A DNA stretch of 25,202 nt from contig DASTGO010000501.1 of NCBI GenBank assembly GCA_035719045.1, positions 1 to 25,202 of the forward strand, written 5' to 3'. Below are positions 6,671-14,795 of the stretch, one piece after another (position 1 is the first letter of the stretch; each line of letters starts with the position of its first letter). Made by a program: the position numbers and the translations under genes. The stretch comes from DASTGO01 sp035719045. GTDB lineage: Bacteria; Actinomycetota; Actinomycetes; Actinomycetales; Kineosporiaceae. The notes beneath the pieces are model-generated. The model worked only from the letters and a program-made list of their open reading frames with translations, searched no databases and had not been told where the DNA came from.

Positions 6671-9600
6671 TCACGGCTGGTCCTCCCCTGTCCCTGGTGT
6701 GGGTGGCTGGGCGAGGCGGTCCAGGATCACGGTCAGGATGGCGGTGTCGACCGGGTCCAGGCCCGCCACCAAGGTCTCGCGGTCGCGGTCGCCGGTCAGG
6801 ACCCGGCCGATCCGCGCGGCCAGGTCCGCCCAGTCGTTCGTCTCTGCGAGCTGGGTGAGGAGGTCGGTGAGTTCGGCCGGGGTGTGACCGGTGGCCGCCG
6901 CGGCCGCGACGGCGTTGATGACTGGCTCCCACCGGGCCACCTGCCCCTCGACATTCGGGGTGGGGTTCTGGTCTGGGTCGAGGGTAGTGGCGTGGTGGAG
7001 GAGTTCGGTCAGCACCTGGTCGGCGGTGGCGGGGTCGGTCAGGTGGGTGACCAGGTCGGTGTAGTGGACGCCGTCGGTACGTTCGACCAGTGCGGCGACC
7101 TGCGCCAGGGTCACCGGCATCCCCGCGGCCTCCTGGGAGGTGGTGCGGAGGTCGCGGGCGAGGGCGCGCAGGACGACGGCTAGGTAGTGGGTGTCGCCGG
7201 TGAGGTGGTGGAGGAGGGCGGCGGCGAGGCGGTGAGCGCGCTGCTCGGCCGGGTCACCGCCCAGACGGGTGAGGTAGATGGCGAAGTTGTGGTGGGAGCC
7301 CCCGATGCTGCGGGGGTCGGGGCGTACGTACTTGTAGCGCAGGGCCTGCCGTTCCAGGCGGACCGCGTCGTCATGGTGGCCGCGTGCGTCTTCGAGGTCG
7401 GCGCGGGCGGAGAAGACCTTCCCGAGCTGGTCGGTGTCGCCAGCCTCCTCGTCGATGCGCTGGCAGTCGTGCAGGAGCCGGTCGGCGTCACCGTAGCGGC
7501 CGAGCTCGATCAGGGGACCGTGGTCGTTGTAGCGGGTGTAGGCAAGTTCGTGGGCGGTGGCGCCCCGGGCCCTCATGATGTCCAGGACGCGGGCGTTGTG
7601 GTCGAGGGCGTCCTGCCAGCGGCCCAGGGCGAGCGCGGAGCCGTAGCCGGTGTCGTGGAGGGTTTCACGGACGTTCCACGGGTTGACGGGGTCGTCGGGT
7701 CCGGGCTGGTCGGGTAGCCCCGCCATCGTCTCCAGGAGTGAGGGGAGTTGGTCGAGGACCTGCTGGTGCTGCCCGGTGTCGGCGAGGAGTTGCAGCCGCC
7801 GCCCATGGTCGGCGAGTTGAGTCCAGGGGCCGAGCCCGGCTGCCCGGGTGTGGGCGATCTTCTCCTCGACCAGGGTCAGGGCCTGCCGGGCGCGTCCGGT
7901 AGTCCGATACAGGTTCGCCAGGTCCCCAGCGGCGGCGGAGGCGCGGCGGTGGTCCCCGGCCTGGGCGGCCTGGGCGTAGGCGTCGCGGGTGAGGGTCTCA
8001 GCCCGGCCCGGGTCCACCAGCCGAAGGGCGGCGGCGAGCACCCCGAGTGCCCTCGGGTCACCGGTGGCGTCGGCGATGGCCTCCAGCAGGGGGATCACGG
8101 CCAGCGCGGTGACCGGGTTGAACAGGTCCGCCTGCCGGGCGCGTTCCAGGAGGGTGCCGGCGGTGTCCCAGTCGTGCAGGCGGATCAGGTAGGGGGCGGC
8201 GTGCAGGCCCGCGCGGACCAGCAGCCCGGTGGCCTGCCGACCGGCGTGGATCTCGGTGCGGGCGTGGCCGGCGACGGCGCCCCACCAGGCGGCCAGTTCG
8301 GTGTCGACCGCGGCCTGCAGACCGGGTGGGGTGTCCGCCTGCACCGTCTGGACGATCCCCGGGTGGACCCGGTACCCGACCAGGCTCTGCGGGTCGGCGG
8401 GGTCCAGGGGAGTGGCTGCGACCAGCGCCGCCTCCACCAGCGGCCGCAAGGTGTCCGCGGCCAGGGGCGGGGTGCCGGGGGTATGCAGACGGGCCCAGAT
8501 GTCGGCCCAGTTCTGCTCGACCACGAAAGAGTCACGGTCGTCTTCCTCGATGGCGCACAGGACCTGCAGGAGGAGCCGGGACGCGGTCGGGAGGCTGGTG
8601 AGGGTGGTGCGGGTCCACGCGGTCAACGCGATGAGCAACTGGCCGCCGTCGAGGGTTGTGGTCCCCGCGGTGAGGAACGCCTCCAACCGGCCGGTGGGCA
8701 TGGACCGGCCCGCGGCGGCCACCGCGTCGGCCAGCCGGGCCGGGTCGGCAGCAGCGGCGTCGGCCAACTCCAGCAGCTTCGGGTGACCCTGCACCAGGGT
8801 CAGCGCCGCCCGCGCCAATTCCCGCCCCGACAGGGCCTTCGTCGGCTCGGTCGTGTCACGGATCGGGGCCGGTTCGGTTTCGAGCAGGGCGCGCAGGTGA
8901 GGCAGTTCGCGGGCCAGTTGCAGGGTCTCGTCGCGGGTCAGGGCGTGCACGGCCTGCACCCGCACAAGGCCAGGGTCTAGGCCGACCGGTGGGGTGCGGG
9001 TGGTGAGCACGAGCCGGGATTCCCCACCGTGGCCGGTCAGGGTCCGGAGGAGGGGCGCCCAGCGGGGGTCGCGCCACTCCCCCTGCGCGGTGAGCAGGGT
9101 CTCCAGGTTGTCCAGCACCAGCAGGATCCCGTTGTCCCGCAAGACCACCGCGAGCCGGGGCAGGAACGCGGTCAACGCCTCAAGGTTGCCGATCTTGTCA
9201 ACCATCGACAGACCGGGGAGCTGCTGTTCCAGGGTGAGGGCGAACAGGCGGAGAGCGTCGCCGAACTGGGCGGGGTCGGTGGGAGCTTGCCAGAACGCGT
9301 GGTGGGTGAAGGCCTCGCGGTGCCGGTAGGCCAATTCCAGTGCGGCCGAGGTCTTGCCGGCACCGGCCATCCCGTGGAACACGATCGTGGACTGGGTCGA
9401 GTCGGGGGCCAGGACGCGGGAGGCAGCGGCCAGGGCCGGGCCGCGGCCGACGAACCGGGCCGGCTCCGGAGGAAACCCGGCCATGCGGGTGTCGTCGACG
9501 TCCAGGCCGCCGGTGCGGGGGCCCCTGGGCGGGGTCAGGGTCAGGCCGATCGCGGTGGCCCCGAACACCGCCGGTGTCCCGACCGACAGGGCAGGCGCCC

Positions 9601-10753
9601 CCGGAGTCGGGGCCGGGCCCGCCGCGACAGCGACCGCCTCCGCCACGGCACGGTCCACCGTGTGGCCCCGCGCGAGGACCCGCTCGTAGAAGGCGTCCGC
9701 CAACCCGATCGCGAAGTCGTCCACCACCGGGTAGCGCATCGCCACCACCGCGCACCCCAGCCGGTCGGCGACCGCCCGCGCGATGCCCTCGCGCGCCGCG
9801 GCAGCCTGTTCGGCTTCGGCCTGGGCCTGTTGCTCCAGGGGCTCGGCCTGCTCGGCCAGGCCGAGCCAGCGCAGCGTCTCCGCCGTCGTCGCCGCCCCCG
9901 ACTCACACGCCGACACCACCGCCAGTTTCACCCGCCGCCGCGCCGGCGCCAGCAGGGCCACCAACTGCTCGGTGGTCACCGGGTCGGCGGCCCCGGACGT
10001 GGTTTCCAGCAGGAACTGCCCAGCACCCCCATGCCCGGACAGGTGCAGGACATCCCACCCCTGGCCGTCATCGGCCAGTTCGGCCAGCTTCTCCCGGGTC
10101 ACCCCGTACTGGACCACCGCCAGTTCGATCCGCCGCCCCGACCGCGCCCCCACCCGACGCACCAGCCGCGCCAGCTCATACCGCTCCCGCCGCAACCCCA
10201 ACACCGACCCACTGGTCGGCAGGCTGAACACGCCCAGCACCCGCAATGCCCCCTCGACCGGGGCCTTACCGCCCACCGGTGCAGGGACCGGTACACCTAC
10301 ACCGATGCCAGCAGCGGTGGTGGCGGCGTTGGCGGGCAGGTCGTAGACGAAGGTGACGTCCCCATAGGAGGCGAGCGGGCGGCCGGCGGCGTGCGCCAGT
10401 TCCCACGGCAGGAACGCCAGCCAATCCGCCCCGGCCGGGACCTGCACGTGGACCGTCACCGACCCGGCCGACGCCGCGGCCACGATCGCTGCCCCGATCG
10501 TCTCGCCGAGGGCGTAGGCGCCGGCGTAGGCGCCCACCCGCGCCACCAGTTCGGCCTCACTGGCCAGGCGCCGGTCCGGGGCAGCATTCCACCGCAACCA
10601 CCGATACACATCCGCGAACGCCTGCGTCTCGGCGGCGTCCGGGTCCAGCTTCACCACATGGTCGGCCAGCGGGGTACCGGTGACCGGATCAGTCAGCAGC
10701 CACCGCCACGACCACCGATCAGTCACCTGCGCCGACAACACCAACACACCCAC
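6671..10753 (-). CDS. CHAT protease / STAND NTPase / TPR-like repeat protein
   Basis: 1360 residues in one chain. The N-terminal CHAT (caspase-like) region, about 1-405, has the typical FLPWELAHAAGRPL segment (114-127), the catalytic His in HLSGHG (His241) and Cys in VVSACESG (Cys283). A linker leads through FVGRGPAL (434-441) to a STAND NTPase: Walker A GMAGAGKT (461-468), Walker B LLVLDNLE (544-551), LVLTTR (581-586), and QGHPKLLEL near 655-663, where GLPLAL-type motifs sit. A winged-helix-like stretch (about 790-805) precedes helical repeats, about 820-1200, with TPR character (ADLEDARGHHDDAVRLERQAL). The conserved-looking tail ends near LDPVDTAILTVIL. Known relatives couple sensing to proteolysis, including CHAT effectors of defence systems, so a defence or cell-death role is inferred. 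The GTG start at 10753 follows a G-rich stretch; no partner genes adjoin. Confidence 0.9.
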   Translation of the reverse strand: MGVLVLSAQVTDRWSWRWLLTDPVTGTPLADHVVKLDPDAAETQAFADVYRWLRWNAAPDRRLASEAELVARVGAYAGAYALGETIGAAIVAAASAGSVTVHVQVPAGADWLAFLPWELAHAAGRPLASYGDVTFVYDLPANAATTAAGIGVGVPVPAPVGGKAPVEGALRVLGVFSLPTSGSVLGLRRERYELARLVRRVGARSGRRIELAVVQYGVTREKLAELADDGQGWDVLHLSGHGGAGQFLLETTSGAADPVTTEQLVALLAPARRRVKLAVVSACESGAATTAETLRWLGLAEQAEPLEQQAQAEAEQAAAAREGIARAVADRLGCAVVAMRYPVVDDFAIGLADAFYERVLARGHTVDRAVAEAVAVAAGPAPTPGAPALSVGTPAVFGATAIGLTLTPPRGPRTGGLDVDDTRMAGFPPEPARFVGRGPALAAASRVLAPDSTQSTIVFHGMAGAGKTSAALELAYRHREAFTHHAFWQAPTDPAQFGDALRLFALTLEQQLPGLSMVDKIGNLEALTAFLPRLAVVLRDNGILLVLDNLETLLTAQGEWRDPRWAPLLRTLTGHGGESRLVLTTRTPPVGLDPGLVRVQAVHALTRDETLQLARELPHLRALLETEPAPIRDTTEPTKALSGRELARAALTLVQGHPKLLELADAAAADPARLADAVAAAGRSMPTGRLEAFLTAGTTTLDGGQLLIALTAWTRTTLTSLPTASRLLLQVLCAIEEDDRDSFVVEQNWADIWARLHTPGTPPLAADTLRPLVEAALVAATPLDPADPQSLVGYRVHPGIVQTVQADTPPGLQAAVDTELAAWWGAVAGHARTEIHAGRQATGLLVRAGLHAAPYLIRLHDWDTAGTLLERARQADLFNPVTALAVIPLLEAIADATGDPRALGVLAAALRLVDPGRAETLTRDAYAQAAQAGDHRRASAAAGDLANLYRTTGRARQALTLVEEKIAHTRAAGLGPWTQLADHGRRLQLLADTGQHQQVLDQLPSLLETMAGLPDQPGPDDPVNPWNVRETLHDTGYGSALALGRWQDALDHNARVLDIMRARGATAHELAYTRYNDHGPLIELGRYGDADRLLHDCQRIDEEAGDTDQLGKVFSARADLEDARGHHDDAVRLERQALRYKYVRPDPRSIGGSHHNFAIYLTRLGGDPAEQRAHRLAAALLHHLTGDTHYLAVVLRALARDLRTTSQEAAGMPVTLAQVAALVERTDGVHYTDLVTHLTDPATADQVLTELLHHATTLDPDQNPTPNVEGQVARWEPVINAVAAAAATGHTPAELTDLLTQLAETNDWADLAARIGRVLTGDRDRETLVAGLDPVDTAILTVILDRLAQPPTPGTGEDQP

Positions 10754-10761
10754 AGCGCGCC

Positions 10762-10772
10762 ACCCCCCCCAT
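10762..10772 (-). promoter_or_regulatory. G8 tract preceding the CHAT start
   Basis: On the minus strand an ATG (10772-10770) runs directly into a G8 tract (10770-10763), ten bases before the GTG start at 10753. As sequenced, the ATG is one base out of frame with the CHAT gene. With seven G it would be in frame and add six residues. The tract may act simply as a Shine-Dalgarno-like G-rich stretch, or it could be a slippage switch. Confidence 0.35.
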
Positions 10773-11065
10773 ACGGGTGAAGAACGGCACCGACAGTAGT
10801 GCGCGCGTCACCAGTCCGGCACGCTGACGCCCGCCCCCAACCCGGCACTATCCGCGGCCCCAACTGTCGATAGCAGGAACCCACAGGCAAGCGGCGAGGC
10901 CAAGGTCACCAACCACGGGCAGACCGAGCATCGGGCAAACACCGCCCCCACCACCCGGCGAGGTCGAATCCCCGACCCACTCCCCGACGCGAGGAACCCG
11001 CAGGCCACGAGTCCTGACCACGCACAGAGGCAGGGCCGAAAGGAGAGTGACGGGGTGGGTCTGGC

Positions 11066-11107
11066 GTGGAACGAAACCGGGCCGATTCCGTTCCATCCCC
11101 GTTCCAC
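11066..11107 (-). terminator. Possible terminator hairpin after tRNA-Arg
   Basis: GTGGAACG and CGTTCCAC form an 8-bp inverted repeat (plus-strand gtggaacg at 11066-11073, cgttccac at 11100-11107). A second cgttcca lies inside the loop at 11089-11095 as an alternative pairing partner. It is about 60 bases downstream of the tRNA 3' end in the direction of its transcription. No T tract follows. Confidence 0.3.
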
Positions 11108-11168
11108 ACCACCACCGAAACGGCGTCAGGATCGGTTGCGGAACGTCATCGCCGCAGATCAGACAAGG

Positions 11169-11240
11169 TGCCCCCGGCAGGATTCGAACCTGCGCTCCCG
11201 CCTCCGGAGGGCGGTGCTCTATCCCCTGAGCTACGGGGGC
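11169..11240 (-). tRNA. tRNA-Arg (anticodon CCG)
   Basis: The 72-nt sequence folds into a complete cloverleaf. The acceptor stem pairs GCCCCCG with CGGGGGC, followed by discriminator A. The D arm is GCTC-AGGGGATA-GAGC. The anticodon arm is CCGCC-CTCCGGA-GGCGG with anticodon CCG at the usual loop position. The T arm is GCAGG-TTCGAAT-CCTGC. CCA is not encoded (CCTT follows). It reads CGG arginine codons, which are abundant in this genome. A likely promoter lies just upstream. The CHAT gene is the next gene downstream on the same strand. Confidence 0.97.
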
Positions 11241-11254
11241 TCGGGAACTGGACG

Positions 11255-11284
11255 ACCATATCAGCCCCCGGGACCGGAACCGAA
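11255..11284 (-). promoter_or_regulatory. Probable tRNA-Arg promoter
   Basis: On the minus strand TATGGT (plus 11255-11260) lies 14 bases before the tRNA 5' end, and TTCGGT (plus 11279-11284) lies 18 bases upstream of it. This is a reasonable -35/-10 pair giving a very short leader. Confidence 0.4.
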
Positions 11285-11416
11285 ACCGGATTGGCGCGTC
11301 CCGGCGGGTGCCGGAAGGGCCTGCCCCGGCACCGGTCAAACCGCGCCAGGACGTAACATCACGAGGGGACGCCGAGGCGTCCGGCAGCGGTGTCGAGGGC
11401 GCGGAGGAATCCGGCA

Positions 11417-11728
11417 ATGATCATGCATCTGGCGCTGTTCACCTGGCGGGAGAGCACCTCGCGCGAGGACATCGCCCGGGTCGAGACCGAACTGTCCCGG
11501 ATGCCGTCGGTGGTCCCGGCCCTGCGCGAGTACCACTTCGGGCCCAATCTGGGCCTGCGGCCGGGCACCGCGGACTTCGCCGTCTGCGCGGTGATCAGCC
11601 AGGCCGAACTGTCCAGCTACCTCGACCACCCCGAGCACCAGCGGGTGGTGCGGGAGGTCATCTCACCCCTGCTGGCGAGCCGGACAGCGGTCCAGATCGA
11701 GCACCTGGACCGGGTTCCGCCGCGCTGA
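11417..11728 (+). CDS. Dabb (stress-responsive A/B barrel) domain protein
   Basis: 103 residues. The ATG at 11417 has a strong GGAGGA at 11403-11408 with eight-base spacing. A longer frame from 11390 is not needed. The protein is a single Dabb ferredoxin-like barrel: MHLALFTWRESTSREDIARVETEL at the start, a central REYHFGPNLGLRPGTADFAVCAVI, and SYLDHPEHQRVVREVISPLL near the end. Family members are small dimeric proteins; some are stress-induced and some act as cyclases or polysaccharide-related enzymes, so the function here is unknown. A TAACAT box at 11354-11359 could be its -10. It converges on the HAD gene with only 36 bases between stops. Confidence 0.88.
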   Translation: MIMHLALFTWRESTSREDIARVETELSRMPSVVPALREYHFGPNLGLRPGTADFAVCAVISQAELSSYLDHPEHQRVVREVISPLLASRTAVQIEHLDRVPPR

Positions 11729-11764
11729 ACCCGGTCTCGGACCGGCTCGACCGGAGAGCAGCAG

Positions 11765-12574
11765 CTACAGGGCCGGCAGCAGCGTGAACGGAGGCTCGGC
11801 CAGCCCGCCGTCGAGCCAGGCGACGATCCGGCCGACCAGGTCCGCGGTCTCCTCCCAACCGGACACCGCGACACACGCCACTCCGGCCGCCAGCACCGGA
11901 TAGTCGTTGCCGTCACGGTCCAGCCGGTCGCCGATGAACAGCAGGCCCGCACGAGTGGTGTCCAACTGCTCGACCAGCTTCTCGATCCCGTATGCCTTGT
12001 CGATCCCCTTGCGGGTGATGTCCACCGAGGTGGACCCGCCGGAGCGGACCTCCAGGTCGGGCAGCAGCCGGGCGGCATGCTCACGCAGGGCGGTCTTCTT
12101 CCGGCCGTCGGGGTCCCAGGCCGCCTTCGCCGCCAGCGGGGCCTGCTGCCCGAGGGCGGAGAAGGTGATCTGGCTGCCGCGGTCCTCGATCACGTCACCC
12201 CAGGTGTGCTCCTCCCACAGGCCGAGCGCCTGGGCGCCCTCCCGCAGCACCTGGATCACGCGGGACTTCTCGTCCTCGTCGAGGTCCTCCGCATAGATCT
12301 CCTGCCAGGCCCCGTCACCCCAGCTCAGGTACCGGGTCCCGCAGGTGGGCATCAGGTGCAGCCGGGTCAGCAGGTCCTCGCCCGCCTCCAGGTGGCGCAG
12401 CACCTGGCTGTCGAACTGCTCGAACCGGCCGCCGGAGATGATGCAGACCTCAACCCGGGCCAGCAACTGGACCAGCAGCGCGGCCATCCGGGGGTTGATG
12501 GTGGACTTCGAGGGGGCCAGCGTGTCGTCGAGGTCGAACACCACGGCACGGGGCCTGTCGCTGTACTCGGTCAT
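11765..12574 (-). CDS. HAD-IIB family phosphatase
   Basis: 269 residues from ATG at 12574. The HAD motif I FDLDDTLA (nucleophile Asp14, Asp16) is followed by motif II IISGGR (about 46-51). A cap region includes MPTCGTRYL and QITFSALGQQAP, and motif IV is GDRLDRDGNDYPV near the C-terminus. The TSVDITRKGIDKAYGI stretch resembles the phosphomannomutase and sucrose-phosphatase type of class IIB HADs, where the Lys serves as motif III. The likely reaction is hydrolysis of a sugar phosphate or similar small phosphate ester; the substrate is not evident. GAAAGA lies just before the start as a modest ribosome-binding site. The gene stands alone between two unrelated neighbours. Confidence 0.88.
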   Translation of the reverse strand: MTEYSDRPRAVVFDLDDTLAPSKSTINPRMAALLVQLLARVEVCIISGGRFEQFDSQVLRHLEAGEDLLTRLHLMPTCGTRYLSWGDGAWQEIYAEDLDEDEKSRVIQVLREGAQALGLWEEHTWGDVIEDRGSQITFSALGQQAPLAAKAAWDPDGRKKTALREHAARLLPDLEVRSGGSTSVDITRKGIDKAYGIEKLVEQLDTTRAGLLFIGDRLDRDGNDYPVLAAGVACVAVSGWEETADLVGRIVAWLDGGLAEPPFTLLPAL

Positions 12575-12709
12575 GGTCTTTCGCCGCGCCGGGCGCGTCC
12601 CCCTTCTGGTCCTCCCGGCGCATCACCGGGCGGAACGAGGCTACCCGAGGGGCACCGGACGGCGGGCCGGGTCCAGGAAACGTCCCACAAAGTGGATGAT
12701 CGGGACGAA

Positions 12710-13336
12710 TCAGGGCAATCGTGCGGACAGGTAGCTGCGCAGCAACCACTCCGCCTCGGCGATCAGCGCCGGATCTCCCTCCCGGTCGGCCCGGAAGGCC
12801 AGCCGGAGCAGCCCGTCCGTCACCTCGACCGCCACCCGCAGCACCGGCTCCACCGCGGCACCGCCACCCAGACCGAGTTCCCGGATCCCGAACTCCGCCA
12901 ACCGGCGGGCCACCAGCGCGTTGTTCTCCTCGCCCGCCGGACCGTCGAGCATGTGGTCCCGGCCGGGACGGGCGTCACCGAAGTCCACCGCCCCGAACCC
13001 GGGGACGGACCGCTTCATCACCACGAACTCCCCCACCACCACCGGAGCGGTGTCCGACCACCGGCCCACAGGTGCCGCTGTGAACCGGACCCCCATCCGA
13101 CGCACCCACTCCTCGAGGTTGCGCTGCGCCAGCGCCCCGCACAGGGCCTGCTTGCCCCCGAAGAACTGGTACAGCGTGCCGATCGGGACCTCGGCCCGGC
13201 GGGCCACCTCGCGCGTGGTCAGGGCGTCATAGCCGACCTCGTCGAGCACTTCGGCGCAGGCATCCAGAAGGCGGGTCACCCGCTCCTGACTGCGCCGCTG
13301 CACCGGTCGACGGCGGACAACTCCGGCCTCTGGCAC
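12710..13336 (-). CDS. TetR-family transcriptional regulator
   Basis: 208 residues. The N-terminal domain is a classical TetR helix-turn-helix: RVTRLLDACAEVLDEVGYDALTTREVARRAEVPIGTLYQFFGGKQAL, with the recognition helix near 51-58. The rest is the variable ligand-binding and dimerisation domain. The GTG start at 13336 follows GGGGGTGA on its strand; a GTG 11 codons downstream is an alternative. It is divergent from the beta-glucosidase operon over a 70-bp gap containing two copies of ctaacatg, so it probably represses that operon and itself. The ligand is unknown; a beta-glucoside or its aglycone is a guess from context. Confidence 0.93.
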   Translation of the reverse strand: MPEAGVVRRRPVQRRSQERVTRLLDACAEVLDEVGYDALTTREVARRAEVPIGTLYQFFGGKQALCGALAQRNLEEWVRRMGVRFTAAPVGRWSDTAPVVVGEFVVMKRSVPGFGAVDFGDARPGRDHMLDGPAGEENNALVARRLAEFGIRELGLGGGAAVEPVLRVAVEVTDGLLRLAFRADREGDPALIAEAEWLLRSYLSARLP

Positions 13337-13353
13337 CGCTCACCCCCGCACGT

Positions 13354-13382
13354 CTAACATGTCCGCGACCTAACATGAACAA
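13354..13382. promoter_or_regulatory. Divergent promoter/operator with tandem ctaacatg boxes
   Basis: The octamer ctaacatg occurs at 13354-13361 and 13370-13377, 16 bases apart. The second contains TAACAT (13371-13376), a possible -10 for the beta-glucosidase operon. On the minus strand TTGTTC (plus 13377-13382) and TGTTAG (plus 13354-13359) are separated by 17 bases and could be the TetR gene promoter. A repressor bound to the boxes would cover both. Confidence 0.4.
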
Positions 13383-13406
13383 GGCTCATCTTAGCCGGAG
13401 GTCACG

Positions 13407-14795
13407 ATGCCTGATCTGCCCGTCTTCCCCAGCAGCTTCCTGTGGGGAGTCGCCACCTCGTCCTATCAGGTCGAGGGCGCCGTCGACGAAGGCGGCCGGG
13501 GCCGGTCGGTCTGGGACACCTTCGCGCACACCCCGGGCCGGATCCACGACGGCAGCACCGGGGACGTCGCCTGCGACCAGTTCCACCGCTACCCCGAGGA
13601 CATCGCGCTGATGTCCGGCCTCGGGCTGAACGCCTACCGGTTCTCCATCGCCTGGCCCAGGATCCAGCCCGACGGAACCGGCCCGGCCAACGCCGAGGGC
13701 CTGGCCTACTACGACCGCCTGGTCGACGCGCTGCTGTCCGCGGGCCTCACGCCGGTGCCGACCCTGTACCACTGGGACCTCCCCCAGCCGCTGGAGGACG
13801 GCGGCGGCTGGCTGTCCCGGGACACCGCCCAGCGGTTCGCCGACTTCGCCGGGCTGGTCGCCGCCCGGCTGGCCGACCGGGTGCCGCACTGGATCACTCT
13901 CAACGAGCCGTTCATCCACCTGGCCTCCGGCTACGCCCTCGGGGTCGAGGCGCCCGGCCGGACCCTGCTCTTGGACGCCCTGCCGGCCGGCCACCACCTG
14001 ATGCTCGGGCACGGGATGGCCACCGCTGCCCTGCGCGCGGCCGGTGCCGGGGAGGTGATGGTCACCCACAACTACACCCCGGTCACCCCCGCCTCGGACT
14101 CCCCCGACGACCTCGCGGCAGCCCATGCCTACGACCTGCTGCACAACTGGATGCTCACCGACCCGGTGCTGCTCGGGCGCTACCCGGACCTGTCCGCTCT
14201 CGGCCTGCCGGGCGACGCCGCCCCGCCGTGGGTCGCGGACGGCGACCTGGCCACGATCGCCGCCCCGCTGGACGGCCTCGGGGTCAACTACTACAACCCG
14301 TCGCGGATCGCCGCCGCGGGCACCGACGTCCCGAACCCGTTCGCGCCGTTGCCCTTCGTGCCGATGCCGATCGACGGCGTGCCACACACCGGGTTCGGCT
14401 GGCCGGTGGTCCCGTCCGGGCTGCGCGACCTGCTGCTGCAGCTGGGTGACCGCTACGGCGACGCCCTGCCACCGGTCTACGTCACCGAGAACGGCTGCTC
14501 CTACCCGGATGCGCCGGACGGGTCCGGGGCGGTGCACGACCCCGACCGGATCGCCTACCTCGACGGCCACCTGCGCGCCCTGCACGAGGCGATGGCGGCC
14601 GGGGTGGACGTGCGCGGCTACTTCGTCTGGTCGATCCTGGACAACTTCGAGTGGTCACAGGGGTACAGCCAACGGTTCGGCCTGGTGCACGTCGACTTCG
14701 GCACCCAGCGCCGCACCCCGAAGGACTCCTATGCCTGGCTGCGCGACCAGCTCGCCCGGCAGCGGGAGGCCACGAGCGTCGGGAGCCCGGCATGA
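13407..14795 (+). CDS. bglB: GH1 beta-glucosidase
   Basis: 462 residues, a full-length family 1 glycosidase. It hydrolyses terminal beta-glucosyl bonds of cellobiose or aryl-glucosides, probably in the cytoplasm because no signal peptide is seen. The N-terminal signature FLWGVATSSYQVEGA is at 11-25. The acid/base Glu167 lies in TLNEP and the nucleophile Glu361 in VTENG. The WSILDNFEWSQGYSQRFGLVHVDF segment forms the aglycone-site end of the barrel. The start is secure: GGAGG at 13397-13401 precedes the ATG by five bases. Its last codons overlap the next gene (ATGA), so the two are translationally coupled. The divergent TetR gene is the obvious regulator. Confidence 0.96.
   Translation: MPDLPVFPSSFLWGVATSSYQVEGAVDEGGRGRSVWDTFAHTPGRIHDGSTGDVACDQFHRYPEDIALMSGLGLNAYRFSIAWPRIQPDGTGPANAEGLAYYDRLVDALLSAGLTPVPTLYHWDLPQPLEDGGGWLSRDTAQRFADFAGLVAARLADRVPHWITLNEPFIHLASGYALGVEAPGRTLLLDALPAGHHLMLGHGMATAALRAAGAGEVMVTHNYTPVTPASDSPDDLAAAHAYDLLHNWMLTDPVLLGRYPDLSALGLPGDAAPPWVADGDLATIAAPLDGLGVNYYNPSRIAAAGTDVPNPFAPLPFVPMPIDGVPHTGFGWPVVPSGLRDLLLQLGDRYGDALPPVYVTENGCSYPDAPDGSGAVHDPDRIAYLDGHLRALHEAMAAGVDVRGYFVWSILDNFEWSQGYSQRFGLVHVDFGTQRRTPKDSYAWLRDQLARQREATSVGSPA

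Larger units (their letters stand above)
10754..11168. other. Region between the CHAT gene and tRNA-Arg
   Basis: No credible gene is seen in these 415 bases. It must hold the CHAT promoter. TACTGT on the minus strand, near 10795-10800, is a possible -10 box without a convincing -35. Next to the CHAT start is a run of eight C on the plus strand (10763-10770). Near the tRNA end lies a hairpin, listed separately. Confidence 0.5.

Noticed and set aside
7187..10780. Long plus-strand frames opposite the CHAT/NTPase gene
   Set aside because: They are GC-rich shadows, dominated by Gly, Val, Arg and Pro, with no motifs. The minus-strand frame has intact catalytic motifs across its whole length.
10848..11417. 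Minus-strand frame running through the tRNA gene
   Set aside because: Its recognisable peptide (APVAQGIEHRPPE and onward) is the well-known artificial translation of a tRNA gene.
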